The notes under the pieces are model-generated. The model saw only the letters and a program-made list of their open reading frames with translations. It was not told the origin of the DNA and searched no databases. Source: Megascapheus bottae (lineage: Eukaryota; Chordata; Mammalia; Rodentia; Geomyidae). From it: 64,000 nucleotides of DNA. Of the stretch, positions 53,086 through 63,798 are shown in pieces; position 1 is the stretch's first letter, and every line of letters starts with the position of its first letter. The stretch lies in contig JANJXV010000004.1 of NCBI GenBank assembly GCA_024803745.1, positions 51,434,858 through 51,498,857 on the forward strand, given 5' to 3'. The position numbers and the translations under genes were made by a program.

Positions 53086-53917
53086 AAAATTCAAAATACA
53101 TCCTAGAAAATTGAGTGTAGGGTGTAGGAATCAGTGATTAGGAAAGGAATGAGTGGGAGAAAAAGTTGAAAGGGGTGAATTTGATAAAATTGCATTGCAT
53201 CATAAACTGTTTTGTGAAATATCAACTCCTTTGCATAACTTCTTAAAGATAATGAAAAAAATTATTTTCTCCTGCAAAATGAGACAGGACAAGCTAGAGA
53301 AAAAAGAGGGCATTCAAAGGACTAATTGTATCTTTTTTTTCTGAAGGAGTTAAAAACACACTTTAAAGGTCTCTTTTAATAGATAAAGATCAAAGATTGA
53401 ATAGAAATCCAGAGAAAGAACTTTTAAAGCTAGTTTACTAGGCACACCAAAGCATTTTAGAATCAAGGAAGAGGCTCCCTTAAACACAAATTATGGTGAG
53501 TTAAATTTGGCACAGCCTCAGAGAAAATTAGGGTTATATTAAGCAATAAATGACAGTAATTAAAGAGAAGGAAAGAGAAGCATGGACTCTGTTTTTATTT
53601 ATATGACATATACATCCAATCTACAATGGGTTTAAGGATTACATTTCTTACTATTTATTTTCTATAAATTTCTTAAGGAGTTCTCCAAATCTTAAGCAAG
53701 TACAATGATATGAAAAGCACTTTATAATATTTCATCCATTATAGATAAAAGAATTTCAGTTTTAGCTCTAGAGGTAACTTATGAAGTCAGCCCTGGCTGG
53801 TTGCTGCTGTCACAAATGCAGTTCTCATCTCAATATAGGATATAGAAGCTCCCCAGTTAGGTGCAAGGACTTCACCAAAACAATGATTTCTTGAGAATTC
53901 TGCAAGGAGTGAATACA
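53086..53917. other. Unassigned sequence
   Basis: Nothing recognised. A 63-codon frame at 53153-53344 has no motif. Confidence 0.5.
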
Positions 53918-54163
53918 GATTAGCATCAGTGACTCATGGTTATAATCCTAACTACTCCAGATACTGCAATCTAAGAAGCTTAGTTAGAAGCCAGTCCAGG
54001 GAGACAAATCCTCCAGATTCTTATCCTCAATTACCTAGCAAAAAGGCAAAAGTGGAGGAATGGTTCAACTGGCAGATTGTCTACCATGAATGAAAAAGCT
54101 AAAACATAGCTTGAGGCCCTAAATTCAAGCCCTTTCATTGCCTCTCCCTCAAAAAAAAGTATG
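53918..54163 (+). mobile_element. Type A SINE, strongly diverged
   Basis: Recognised by CAGTGACTCATGGTTATAAT, CTAACTACTCCAGATACTG, GAAGCCAGTCCAGGGAGAC, CTTATCCTCAATTACC and AAATTCAAGCCC, with an A-rich end. Confidence 0.78.
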
Positions 54164-56029
54164 AATAGATTATGCTCCATAATTTTTTTGAGTACAGAGT
54201 TCTAAGGATTGCTTTAGAGATACTTTATTATATGAAACAGATTTTCTTTATGATCTGCCCATTTCAATTTGCCAATCCTAACTGGAATTTTACTAATTTG
54301 TTTAAAAACGTACTCAAATTTCTCTTAGTTACATTTGGCAAAAATGAAAAAAAATATACTACTTGTAACCCAATGCCAGGACTGGTAAATGATTAATATT
54401 TGTATGGTCATTTGTTTTGAAAGTTAATTCTTAGAAAACAAAATTGATAATTTTCATTTATTCTGTGATAATACATAATTTATGTGGAAGTCATTACTTA
54501 CAACATAAATGTTATAAAAATTCCATCATGTATGACATTTGAATGCTTGTTTCTAATCTCTTAACAGAATAGCCTAGTTTCTGTACATGCTAGTAGTCTA
54601 CTTGATAAAAGAAGAAATATTTTAATATGTAATCAGTTGGAAAAATGCTTACAGCCTACAAATGACATAAATAATATAAAATATACATTTGTAATTTTTT
54701 GTGCTTACATACTTACATTGAGCATGTAAGTTAATCTGAATCTTTGTGAGCAGATGTTTAAATTTTATGGGAGCTAGAAGGACACTAAGAGCTCCTGATG
54801 CAAAGAAGGGCTAAAGCTACACATAGAGAAAAGCATGATAATTTTAGGTTTTCTTTTTTTTTTAACAATGGGAACTACTTATATTCCTACAAGGAATGGA
54901 AATGGAAGCATGGAAAGATCAATAGTTGGAACCAAGTAATAGTAACTAAAAATTCTTCATGTGACAACTTGACAAAAATCTTCCAAACATAATGATCTTG
55001 TTAATTTCAGTGAATATTTCCTTTCATATCTTATTGCTAAAATTCATTGAATTTCAAAAAATATCCACAATATATCTATTTTTTTTTCTTTCTGGCTTTT
55101 CTTTAAACTTCCTGCTAACAGCATTATTGAGAATCAGTGATGATTAGAGTTAACAAATTTCAGTCTAACTTTCTGGTTCCTTATGGTCATGGATTTGTAA
55201 TTGAGCCAGCTTAGGACAGGGGAAAAAAAAAAGAAAATAGGTAGCAGGTTTGTGAAACAAATTAACTGGGGGCCAAATTTAACCTTCTAAACTCACTTCA
55301 TTTCCACCTCCACTTGGACCTCAGCCATTTAGCACAGCAGGGAGAAAGCAATGGTTATGCACCAGGCCACTGACACTTCCACACATAAGATTTTGCAGAA
55401 TGACAGAAATAATGAATGTAATTAAAGCAGCATGCAGCCAAGAAAAAATAATTAGTATACAAGTTGGATGGCTCTGGGAGGCTCATGACATAACAAAACC
55501 ATTTTTAAGGATTTTAATGTATTCTAAACTAGTTTAATTTCCAAAGAGGAGTTCATTTATCATATTTGATAAATGGATGTTTTTAATAATTATTTCTCAG
55601 CTTCACAGTTAAGGTGTGCTAGTTTTAATAACTTCAGTTTTTCATCTTGGAATGTTTTTCTCATTCACTCTTGAAATGACACCCATGAATTATTTAATTA
55701 TTATCTTCAGGAGGAAAGAGAAATATAAATGCCCCCATGGGATCAAATACTACAAGTGAGTTGAGCCTTAATAATTATAAGTCAAACTAGAACACAAAAT
55801 TCTGAATTATGCATTGTAATCATAAAGTTTGAAGCTTTTAATAACATTTTAACATTGAACAAGAGAGGAAGGAAGGGAAGTAAAAGAGACAGAGGAACTC
55901 AAACTTTCCAAGGAAAATTATTTAAGATAAAAGTCAAGATAACGAAAACTGATAAAACTATTATTTCTATAAAAATCAAGATACTATACTATTTTCAAGC
56001 AAAATAGTAAATAGTGAAAGATAAAAAGT
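54164..56029. other. Repeat-poor sequence, ~1.9 kb
   Basis: No recognised repeat. Segment about 55100-55800 has more even composition and several homeodomain-like TAATTA cores. Short frames lack motifs. Confidence 0.5.
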
Positions 56030-56475
56030 ATCAATGGTTTTCCTCATTTGTCAAAAACAGTAGAAACCTTGGGCTCTTCTAGCAGAGATTTACAATAGAG
56101 CAAAACTTGGATACATAAGGCCATATAATATGACACTAAATGAAAGGGCCTCCAAGATATAGAAACAAAAACCATATAATGAGTGATTGTTTTCCTTAAT
56201 GTACTATGTTATCTCTCATCTCTTTTGATGTCCCTTGGTTATCTCATATTGTTACAGTATTTTACCTTGTTATCTGTTATATTGTATATATGTTTATTTG
56301 GTTATTTGAAATAGGATAGGGAAGGGGGGAAACAAGATGATGGGCTGGGGTTGGGCTAAGGAAATGGGGACCAAGACATGAGAAAGGGTATCAAATTATG
56401 TGAAGTAATGCACCTTCTATGTGGTGAATATAATATAATCCTTCTATTAGTTACAATAAAAATATATGAAAAAAT
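56030..56475 (+). mobile_element. 5'-truncated recent L1 (end of ORF2 plus 3' UTR)
   Basis: Starts TCAATGGTTTTCCTCATTTG, 8 codons before the ORF2 stop, and runs through GGATAGGGAAGGGGGGAAAC to CCTTCTATTAGTTACAATAA. AAATAGTG occurs on both sides (56010, 56480) but its position does not make a clean TSD. Confidence 0.94.
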
Positions 56476-56930
56476 ATATAAATAGTGTAAACCAGTATAG
56501 AGTAAAATACTATATATAAAATCAGAAGAAAAATATTCATTATAGACATTTTCCACTTTCAAATATTTTCTTTGCATTGAAACACTAATTTTTCTAATAT
56601 GGAAATCTTGTATTTGCCAACTTAATTATTAATGCAAAGACAAAATATTTTAAATTTATTTTATATACATTTAAATGGATAAATTAAGCTTTAAACTTTT
56701 TTTTTAATTAATTCCTTTGGATTCTAAGCAAGTACAATAGAAATCAAAGGCAAATGGGACATGACCAAGGTGAACTATTACCCATGAGTTGGAATTTGAT
56801 CCACAATTTTAGGATAAATAAATTGTAGGGAGATGTGAAATTAATATTCACCTAGACACTAGAGATGACGTTGGAGCAGAAAAGAAAAACTTATAATTTG
56901 GTTTTTAATATATCGAAAAAAGTAATGATT
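56476..56930. other. Unassigned AT-rich sequence
   Basis: Nothing recognised. Confidence 0.5.
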
Positions 56931-57040
56931 CTTTTTTTTTGTCAGTTTTGAGTCTGGAACTCTGAGCAGGGACAGTGTTACTAAGCTCTTTTCCTCAAAG
57001 CTAGCACTCTACCACTTTCAGCCACAGCACCACTTCCAAA
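56931..57040 (-). mobile_element. SINE 3'-half fragment
   Basis: Reverse strand: T run, TGTCAGTTTTGAGTCTGG, GCAGGGACAGTGTTACTAAG, CTCAAAGCTAGCACTCTACC and CCACAGCACCACTTCC. Shared by types A and B, so the family cannot be decided. Confidence 0.82.
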
Positions 57041-57350
57041 ATGATGCTTTTGAAATTATAAATAAATATTTGTGGGAGAAAGGATGAAATGAAAATAATG
57101 TGATTGAAAGAAGCATGAGGAACTAAAGATATAAGACATGTATAAATCTGTGAAATAAGAGATGATACAAGGGAAGAGCTCATTGATAAACAAAATATAG
57201 AAATGACTTTACCTAAAGAAATTTGTCATGACTTATTAATATGATTCCCTACATTTCCCTTTAAAAGTGGAAATCACACATATGGCATACTTTAAAGGAT
57301 TATGGAAGAACATATATTAATTATTAGTATTTTATGTACTGTTTTAATAA
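57041..57350. other. Unassigned sequence
   Basis: Nothing recognised. Confidence 0.5.
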
Positions 57351-57362
57351 CTGTATTTTTTT

Positions 57363-57547
57363 TTTTGCCAGTCCTGGGCTTGAGTTCAGGGCCTGAGCAC
57401 TGTCTTTGGACTTTCCTCAATACTAGTGTTCTACCCTGAGCCACCTCATCACTTCTGGCTTTTTCTATGTATGTGGTACCGTGGAATCCAACCTGGATCT
57501 TCGTGCATGCTAGGCAGGCACTCTACCACTAGGCCAACCTCCCGGCC
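57363..57547 (-). mobile_element. Type B SINE with 12-bp TSD
   Basis: Reverse strand full dimer from GCCAGTCCTGGGCTTGAGTT to CCAACCTCCCGGCC. It retains CpG in GGTACCGTGGAATCC and TTCGTGCATGC. CTGTATTTTTTT at 57351-57362 and 57548-57559 is the TSD. Confidence 0.95.
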
Positions 57548-57622
57548 CTGTATTTTTTTATATGCAATGTTTCATGGAATTGTATGTCATGTTCACAGAA
57601 AAGCCAAGATGATCTTTTTTTG

Positions 57623-57852
57623 TTGTTGTTTTGGGTTTTTTTGTTTTTCTTTTTGTTTTTGTTTTTTTGCCAGTCCTGGGCTTGGGCTCAGGGCTTGAGC
57701 ACTGTCCTTGGACTTTCTCAAGGCTAGCCTCTACCACTTGAGCCTCAGCACCACTTCCGGCTTTTTGCTATGTATGTGGTACCGAGGAATTGAACCTGGG
57801 TCTTCTTGCATGCTAGGCAAGCACTCTACCACTAGGCCAAACTCCCGGCCCC
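57623..57852 (-). mobile_element. Type B SINE, young-looking, 17-bp TSD
   Basis: Full dimer with a T/G-rich tail of ~45 bp (GTTGTTGTTTTGGG, then TTTTTG units), GCCAGTCCTGGGCTTGGG, GGTACCGAGGAATTGAACC and CAAACTCCCGGCCCC head. AAGATGATCTTTTTTTG at 57606-57622 and 57853-57869 is a perfect TSD. Confidence 0.97.
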
Positions 57853-57984
57853 AAGATGATCTTTTTTTGCATCATTCCCATTTTAGTGTATGTGTTGCCA
57901 AAGTGAGTACTTAACCATGTTTAAACAGAACAATAACATTCTCCATGTTGTTAATGGGAAATAGAAAAATTTATGCCTGGGATT

Positions 57985-58059
57985 GTGAGGTAATCTTTTG
58001 TAATCAATTAGAAGCTGAGGCCAATGGAATTTATTCTTAAGGCCATCTTGGGTTTTATG
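57985..58059 (+). mobile_element. Possible B1-like remnant before purine tract
   Basis: GAAGCTGAGGCCAATGGAAT and AAGGCCATCTTGGGTTTTAT loosely match the centre of a B1-type monomer, leading into the purine tract as a tail would. Weak. Confidence 0.35.
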
Positions 58060-58350
58060 TGGAAAAGAAGGAGAAGAAAAGGAAAGAGAGAAAGAGGAAA
58101 GAAGGAAGGAAGGAAGGAAAGGAAAGAAGGAAGGAATGAGGGAAGGAAGGAAAAAGAGATATGGTGGGATGAAGGTGAGGAATATATGAAAAAAAGGAGA
58201 AAAAGAGAGCAAAAGGGTTGAAAGGGAGGTAGGAAAGAGTCAAGCAGAAGAGAGTAGGGAAGAAGCAGGGTAGGATGGTAGATCAAAGAGAGGGAGGTAA
58301 GGAGGAAAGGAAGGGAGGAAGAGGGGTTGAGGAAGAAAGAAATGACAGAA
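58060..58350 (+). repeat. Purine-rich (GGAA)n/(GA)n tract, ~290 bp
   Basis: Nearly all A and G on this strand, with GGAA clusters at about 58098-58160, then less regular GAGGAAA and GGGAAG units. The overlapping frames on both strands are products of composition. Confidence 0.96.
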
Positions 58351-60158
58351 ATATGTAATTCATATTTATCAATTGAATGTAAAAGGAAAAGTTATGAATA
58401 TCTATCTCTAGGAACATGTACAGTTTTTAAACTTTTCAATCTTTAGTTTTAAAAATTCCAAATATTCTCAAGGAAATTTAAGTTTTCACACTTCAAAGAT
58501 AGCACAAGGAAGCTAGCTGCCTTGAGCTTGCATGGAGTTCATCATTACTGCCTCCCAAATTTTGCTTTCAGACATAAGAAGTACAGATTATTCCCTTCTT
58601 TAGATCAGCCTCTGCAATGCGCACCATTGCCTATAAACAATGAATGATAGAGACACGTTGCAGGCCTCTTTCCTGTCAGTGCTCACCACAAAAAAAAAAA
58701 CATCATAAAGCAATAATCCATAATCAGCTCAGGTACAACAATTGGCAATGCTGCAATTTTGAAGGAAAAATCAAACTTGAATCCTGGGATCTTACCTAGC
58801 TCATCTATAAATGGAATATTTTATTTTTTGAACCCTAAACTTGTGATCAATTCAAGAGAGGGAAACTCTTGAGGATCTATTTCAATGAATTTTATTGTAA
58901 TATTTTCTTATCTTAAGTGATACAATTTGTGTTGGGGGTTTTTCAAATCTTTGCCCATAAATAATCCACCCCGGATCCTACTTCATTTCAAATGCCAGTA
59001 CCTTCACTTGAACACAAAACCTAAAACTCTCCTGGATATATTTTGTTTTCCACATCATAGACACATGTCCAGTTTGGCATTATGCTAGCTAACTAGTCTT
59101 GCAAATTTTTCTGACCAGATTGTCTTGTGCCATTATCTTCCTGAGCTCAAATTCCTAACTAGCTATCGTACCCACTATTTCCTGGCAATCGTGCCCATAA
59201 TTTGTATCTACATTACCAAAGATTTCATACTTTGTATATTTATCTGTTGTTTTACAAGATGTCTTGTTATTTAGCCTTTAAAGTCATTCAATATCTATGT
59301 AAATATAATGATAGTGGAGGCAAAAGAATTAGTCTGCATGAATAAAGGTAGCAAAGCACCTAAATAATATGCTATTTCTCTGTCTTGTTAGAACCAGTCA
59401 TTTATTTAAGTAGAGGTTTAAACTGAATCAAATTAACAGCTAATGGTCTATTTGGCAGAGTTTGTGGCCAACATTATTTTGGTCATTTTTTGATTAGGAT
59501 GTGAACCATAGGAGACCAAGGGTTCCTTAATTGAGTGATAATAACAATTCATGCATTGCATATAATAATGAATTACTGGACTAGGGAGAAATATTTGGGA
59601 AAAGTGCTAACTAAAGAGAATGGGGCTATGAACCTCTCCAATGGAGTTTGTACACATGGCTTGTAAACAATAGCTGAGTAGGTATGTACCATATTTTTCA
59701 GCTCAGTTTTTCAAATGTCTTGAAAGGTAGTAAATTGATTGTGAAAGTATAGGAAAATATAGAAATAGGAAAGTATAAGTTACACTGTAAATATGAATGC
59801 TGGAGCATGCCATGGTAAAGTCAATCAACCAGTTTTATATTGAATACAACTTGAAACAAACTGCTTCAAATCCCAGCTCCACTCCCTACACCAACTGCTA
59901 AAATGATGAGCCATGAATGGAGAAGGAGAATTCTGCTCAAAGTTATAACTACTCCTGAATATCTACATAGACAATATAAAACAATTAATATTTGGCTCTG
60001 AAATTTATCTTCTTAAGTTTGATTCCCGAAATTTTCCATGTACCAGATGCAAATATGTCTTAATTTGGAGAAGATAAAATGTTCAGGCAAGACCCTGCTA
60101 TCTTCTTTAAATTAGTTTTATAGCTTGGCATGAAATAAATAGTAGAAACCATGAATAC
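58351..60158. other. Repeat-poor sequence, ~1.8 kb
   Basis: No L1, SINE or microsatellite recognised and no convincing coding frame. Confidence 0.5.
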
Positions 60159-60530
60159 TTAAACAAGATTTTTCATATATTTTTATTGTAATTAATAGAA
60201 GGGTTACATTATATTCGCCAGATACAAGGTGCATTAATTCACATACATTGATACCCTTTCTCACGTCTTGGTCCCCATTTCCCTCCCCCAACTCCAGCCC
60301 CTCATCTTGTTTCCCCCCTTCCCTATCCTATTTCAAATAACCAAATAAACATATATACAATATAACAGATAACAAGGTAAAATACTGTAACAATATGAGA
60401 TAACCAAGGGACAGCAAAAGAGATGAGAGATAACATAGTACCTTAAGAACAACAATCACTCATTATATGGCTTTTGTTTCTATATCCTGGAGGTCCTTAC
60501 ATTTAGCTTCATACTATATGGCCTTTTGTA

Positions 60531-61205
60531 TCAAGGTTTTGCTCTATTGCAAATCTCTGCTAGGAGAGTCCAAGGTTTCTTCTGATTATGACAAATGAGG
60601 GAAACCATTGAGCCTAAGTTCCTTTGAGTCTGGCTTACTTCACTTAATATGATTTTTTCTAAGTCTTTCCATTTCCTAACAAATGGGACAATGTCGTTCT
60701 TTCTGAAAGCAGCATAAAATTTCATTGTGTACAAATGCCATATCTTGTTGATCCATTCATCAACTGAGGGACATCTAGGTTGGTTCCATATCTTTTCTAT
60801 GGTAAATAGTGCTGCAATGAACATCATTGTGCTAGTGGATTTAGTATGCCCTTGTTTCTGGATAATTGGGTAAATGCCAAGTAGTAGAATTGCTGGGTCA
60901 TAGGGGAGCTCTATGTTTAGTCTTTTGAGGGACTTCCATAATGCTTTCCATAGTGGTTGAATGAGTTTGCACTCCCACCAACAGTGTAGTGGTGATCCCT
61001 CCTGGCCACATACCCTCCAGCATCTGTTGTTATTAGTTTTCTTGATCCTGGCCATTCTAACTGGAGTGAGGTGGAATCTTAGAGTTTTGATTTGCATTTC
61101 TTTTATGACCAGAGATGTTGAGCATTTCTTCATGTGTCTATAGGCCATTTTTGTTTCTTCTTCAGAGAAGACTCTCTTTAAGCCTTTGGCCCATCTTTTA
61201 ATGGG
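60531..61205 (-). pseudogene. L1 ORF2p C-terminal remnant with lost stop
   Basis: Open frame covering the last ~209 ORF2 codons in the non-inverted part, including the cysteine motif as [18 protein letters not shown] (spacing kept). One codon is missing in the QIKTLRFHL region. The stop TAG used by other copies is AAG here (substitution at 60581), so the frame runs about 16 codons into 3' UTR sequence ([16 protein letters not shown]). Confidence 0.92.
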
Positions 61206-61268
61206 CCTCATATCTAAAATATATCAACAGCTCAAAAAATTGAATCACTCCAAAACTAATCTCTAAAA
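61204..61268 (+). mobile_element. Inverted 5' segment of the L1
   Basis: About 65 bp of ORF2 in the orientation opposite to the rest of the element, matching 20298-20363 of the better copy. Confidence 0.95.
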
Positions 61269-61283
61269 TTATACATGATTTTT

Positions 61284-61560
61284 ATTGTATTAACACTATT
61301 TTTTATTACATAAAATCTCAGAAACAACATGGAATAGCAGATTAGATACAGATTTCTCAGTCTGGCTAAACACTGTTAAGGTAGTCCCTAACTAACTTCC
61401 AATCAGGCCTTGAAAAGAAAGGCTTGGCATTTATTTGATTTCTAACAAGTGAGTAACTTTGCCTGGAGACTAAAATATGCAATAAGAAACGTCTGAACCC
61501 AACACAAGCTTCAAGTGACAATAAATGACTAGCTCTCCTTCAAGAGAAAATCAGTAACAA
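61284..61560. other. Unassigned sequence
   Basis: Nothing recognised. Confidence 0.5.
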
Positions 61561-61795
61561 TTGCTACTGTATCTGACTTTGTTACCTGGTATACTGTATA
61601 TACATTTATTTGTTTATTTGAAATAGGGAAGGAAAGTGGGGAAAACGAGATGATTGGGAGGGGGAGGGGGACAAAAACATGAGATGGGACATCAATCTGT
61701 GAGAAGTAATACATCTATTACCTGGTAAATGGAATTGTAACCCCTCTATACATTACCTCGATAATTTAAAAAAAAATAAAGAAAGAGAGAAACTC
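61561..61795 (+). mobile_element. L1 3' UTR fragment, intermediate age
   Basis: TGCTACTGTATCTGACTTTG, GTTACCTGGTATACTGTA, a G-rich tract (GGGAGGGGGAGGGGG), GAGAAGTAATACATCTATT and TAACCCCTCTATACATTACC, then an A/GA-rich tail. It is closest to the L1 at 41737-42360. No TSD found. Confidence 0.88.
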
Positions 61796-61907
61796 ATAAG
61801 TGCTAGGAATTCTTCCCATGGAGTTCTCATCAATCCTCTCATTGATGACATGGATGGTGTTTAAAACTGAAAAGATAGAAAAGGCAAATTAAACAAAAAA
61901 TATTTAG

Positions 61908-62165
61908 CTGGGCACAGTGGTTCATGCCTGTAATCCTAGCTACTCAGGAAGCTGAGATATAAGGATTTTAGTTCAAAGCCAGCCTGGGCACAAAAGTACC
62001 TGAGACTCTTATCTCCAATTAACTACTAGAAAATCAGAAGTGGGGCTGTGGTTCAAGGCATGGGGTGGTAGCATTGAGCTGTAGAGCTTGGGCCCATTGT
62101 TGAAGCCCAGATTTCAGTGCCCAGGCCCAGAGTCCAAGCCCCATGATCCACACACACAAAAAAAA
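61908..62165 (+). mobile_element. Type A SINE with partial internal duplication
   Basis: Head (GGGCACAGTGGTTCATGCCT), AGCTGAGATATAAGG, CTTATCTCCAATTAACTAC and 3' half (AGAAGTGGGGCTGTGGTTC). GCCCATTGTTGAAGCCCAG and then CAGTGCCCAGGCCCAGAG look like a partly repeated stretch of the 3' half. CACACA/A tail. Confidence 0.93.
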
Positions 62166-63137
62166 GTTTATCATTTTCCAATTGACTTGTTTGAATGGAA
62201 GATTCTGTTAGAAAGCGGTTATTCCCTAAACAAGCAGATCATTTTCAAAGCAAAGAGAAATCAAAATCAAAACATAACAAGTACCTTTGTGCTCTGAAAT
62301 CAAATTCTCCTTTAAACTGCTAATGATGAGATTTAATCATATGATTTTAGTCCATTCATTGCACAAAGAAATTTATTTACTATCAATATTTTCATATTTA
62401 TCTTTATTTTAGCTTGCTATTCTTAATTTCACACCTGATTTTCACTTATTGAATGGTAATTTCATGTGTTCAAAAGATATTTATAAAAATCTACATGAGA
62501 ATTTTGACACTATAAAGTCAGCACAATTTTTTCCTGTTATAATTATAATTCTCAGGATTTAAATCAGTTACAATAAAAGGTGCAATGAAATTTTTTAAAG
62601 AACTCATTCATTCGACTAAATTACTTTCAGTAAGTCTTTATGTTGTACATAAGTTTGGCCACACTGGAACCACCAGAAGTGATTAAATACATAATTGTTT
62701 ATTACATTGATAGAAAAAAGGCATATTGTTAAATCAGTTTAATGTAATCATATAGATCTACTTGTATCCATTAGATTGTTATTACTTTGGATCATAACAT
62801 TTTCTGGAAATATTTTTCATATTACTAGCCAAATAAAATGTCATGTTATTTTATTTTTATAATATAGCTATAAAAGAATTATAAATGATATTGAATTTGA
62901 ATTTTTATATGAAAACAGATACAATCATACAACTGATACAAGTAATATCTATATTATTTGTTGAAAAATTCTAAGTGGTAATAGTGCCGATTATTATGAC
63001 ATATGAAAGCATAAACATATTTGTTAAATTGGAAAGCTGCAATGATAGAGTGAAGAAGCTGAGAAAGAATCTTGGAATAATCAGTATGGGAAGGAAGAAT
63101 GTTGAGTATGTTGGTAGGTCAAATCACTTACTTTAAA
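62166..63137. other. Unassigned AT-rich sequence
   Basis: No repeat or gene recognised. Confidence 0.5.
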
Positions 63138-63240
63138 ACAAGATCTCATCTTTGTATCCCACACTAACCTCGAACTTGTTATTTTGTTTCAGCCTCTTGT
63201 GCTGGGTTCCCAGTATTATACCATTACTCTTAGCCTGAGC
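63138..63240 (-). mobile_element. B1-like SINE monomer, old
   Basis: Reverse strand: ACAAGATCTCATCTTTGTAT, CCCACACTAACCTCGAACTT, CAGCCTCTTGTGCTGGGTTC and CCAGTATTATACCATTAC. The order is that of a B1-type monomer without a tRNA-like half. Confidence 0.72.
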
Positions 63241-63798
63241 AGCTTGTTTAAAATTACCTTATGCCTGATTTTGTTTCTGCATTGGAGATTTAAAATGGTT
63301 AAAGTCTAAGATTTCTTGCCAACTATGAAGCAGTTGTGGCCAAATTAAAGGAAGCAATTGAATGAATATAATTTCATTATTAATGCATTCATGTTTGAAA
63401 ATATATCATATCAAATAAACATTATAAGTTACAATTTTTTAGAAGTTTTATAGTTTACATATAAATCGTCCATAGAATTTGCTTTATTGTTATCTCCATG
63501 GTTAAAAAATAGCAAAGAAAAGTTTACATTCAAAATAGTTATTAGTAATTTAGAACAACTAAACTTCGTTTTTTGCAATTTCCAGAAGACAAAAGAACAA
63601 AAATAATAATGCATTAAAGGAAATAAAAGATGACAGGAAGAAATCATAAAGTAAATGAATATAAATAAATCTATCAGAATGGTAAAACCATTTCAGTTGT
63701 CACCACCTAGATAAATGTGTCTCAATAGATTCTTCCTTGTCCACTAGTCTTTTTATCTTTGCTCCTAAATGATTTATCACCAAAATATCTGAAAGATT
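63241..63798. other. Unassigned sequence
   Basis: Nothing recognised. A 72-codon reverse frame at 63429-63647 has no motif. Confidence 0.5.

Larger units (their letters stand above)
60174..61268 (-). mobile_element. L1 with 5' inversion (twin-priming structure) and TSD
   Basis: Positions 60174-61205 are reverse-strand L1 3' UTR and ORF2 end. From 61204 the L1 sequence switches to forward strand (CCTCATATCTAAAATATATC to AACTAATCTCTAAAAT), which is the segment that should lie just upstream in ORF2. About 10 nt of L1 are missing between the two parts, and GG is shared at the junction. The whole unit is flanked by TTAAACAAGATTTTT (60159-60173) and TTATACATGATTTTT (61269-61283), 13 of 15 matching. 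Confidence 0.95.

Noticed and set aside
58008..58286. Several overlapping frames across the purine tract
   Set aside because: Low-complexity products of GGAA/GA repeats.
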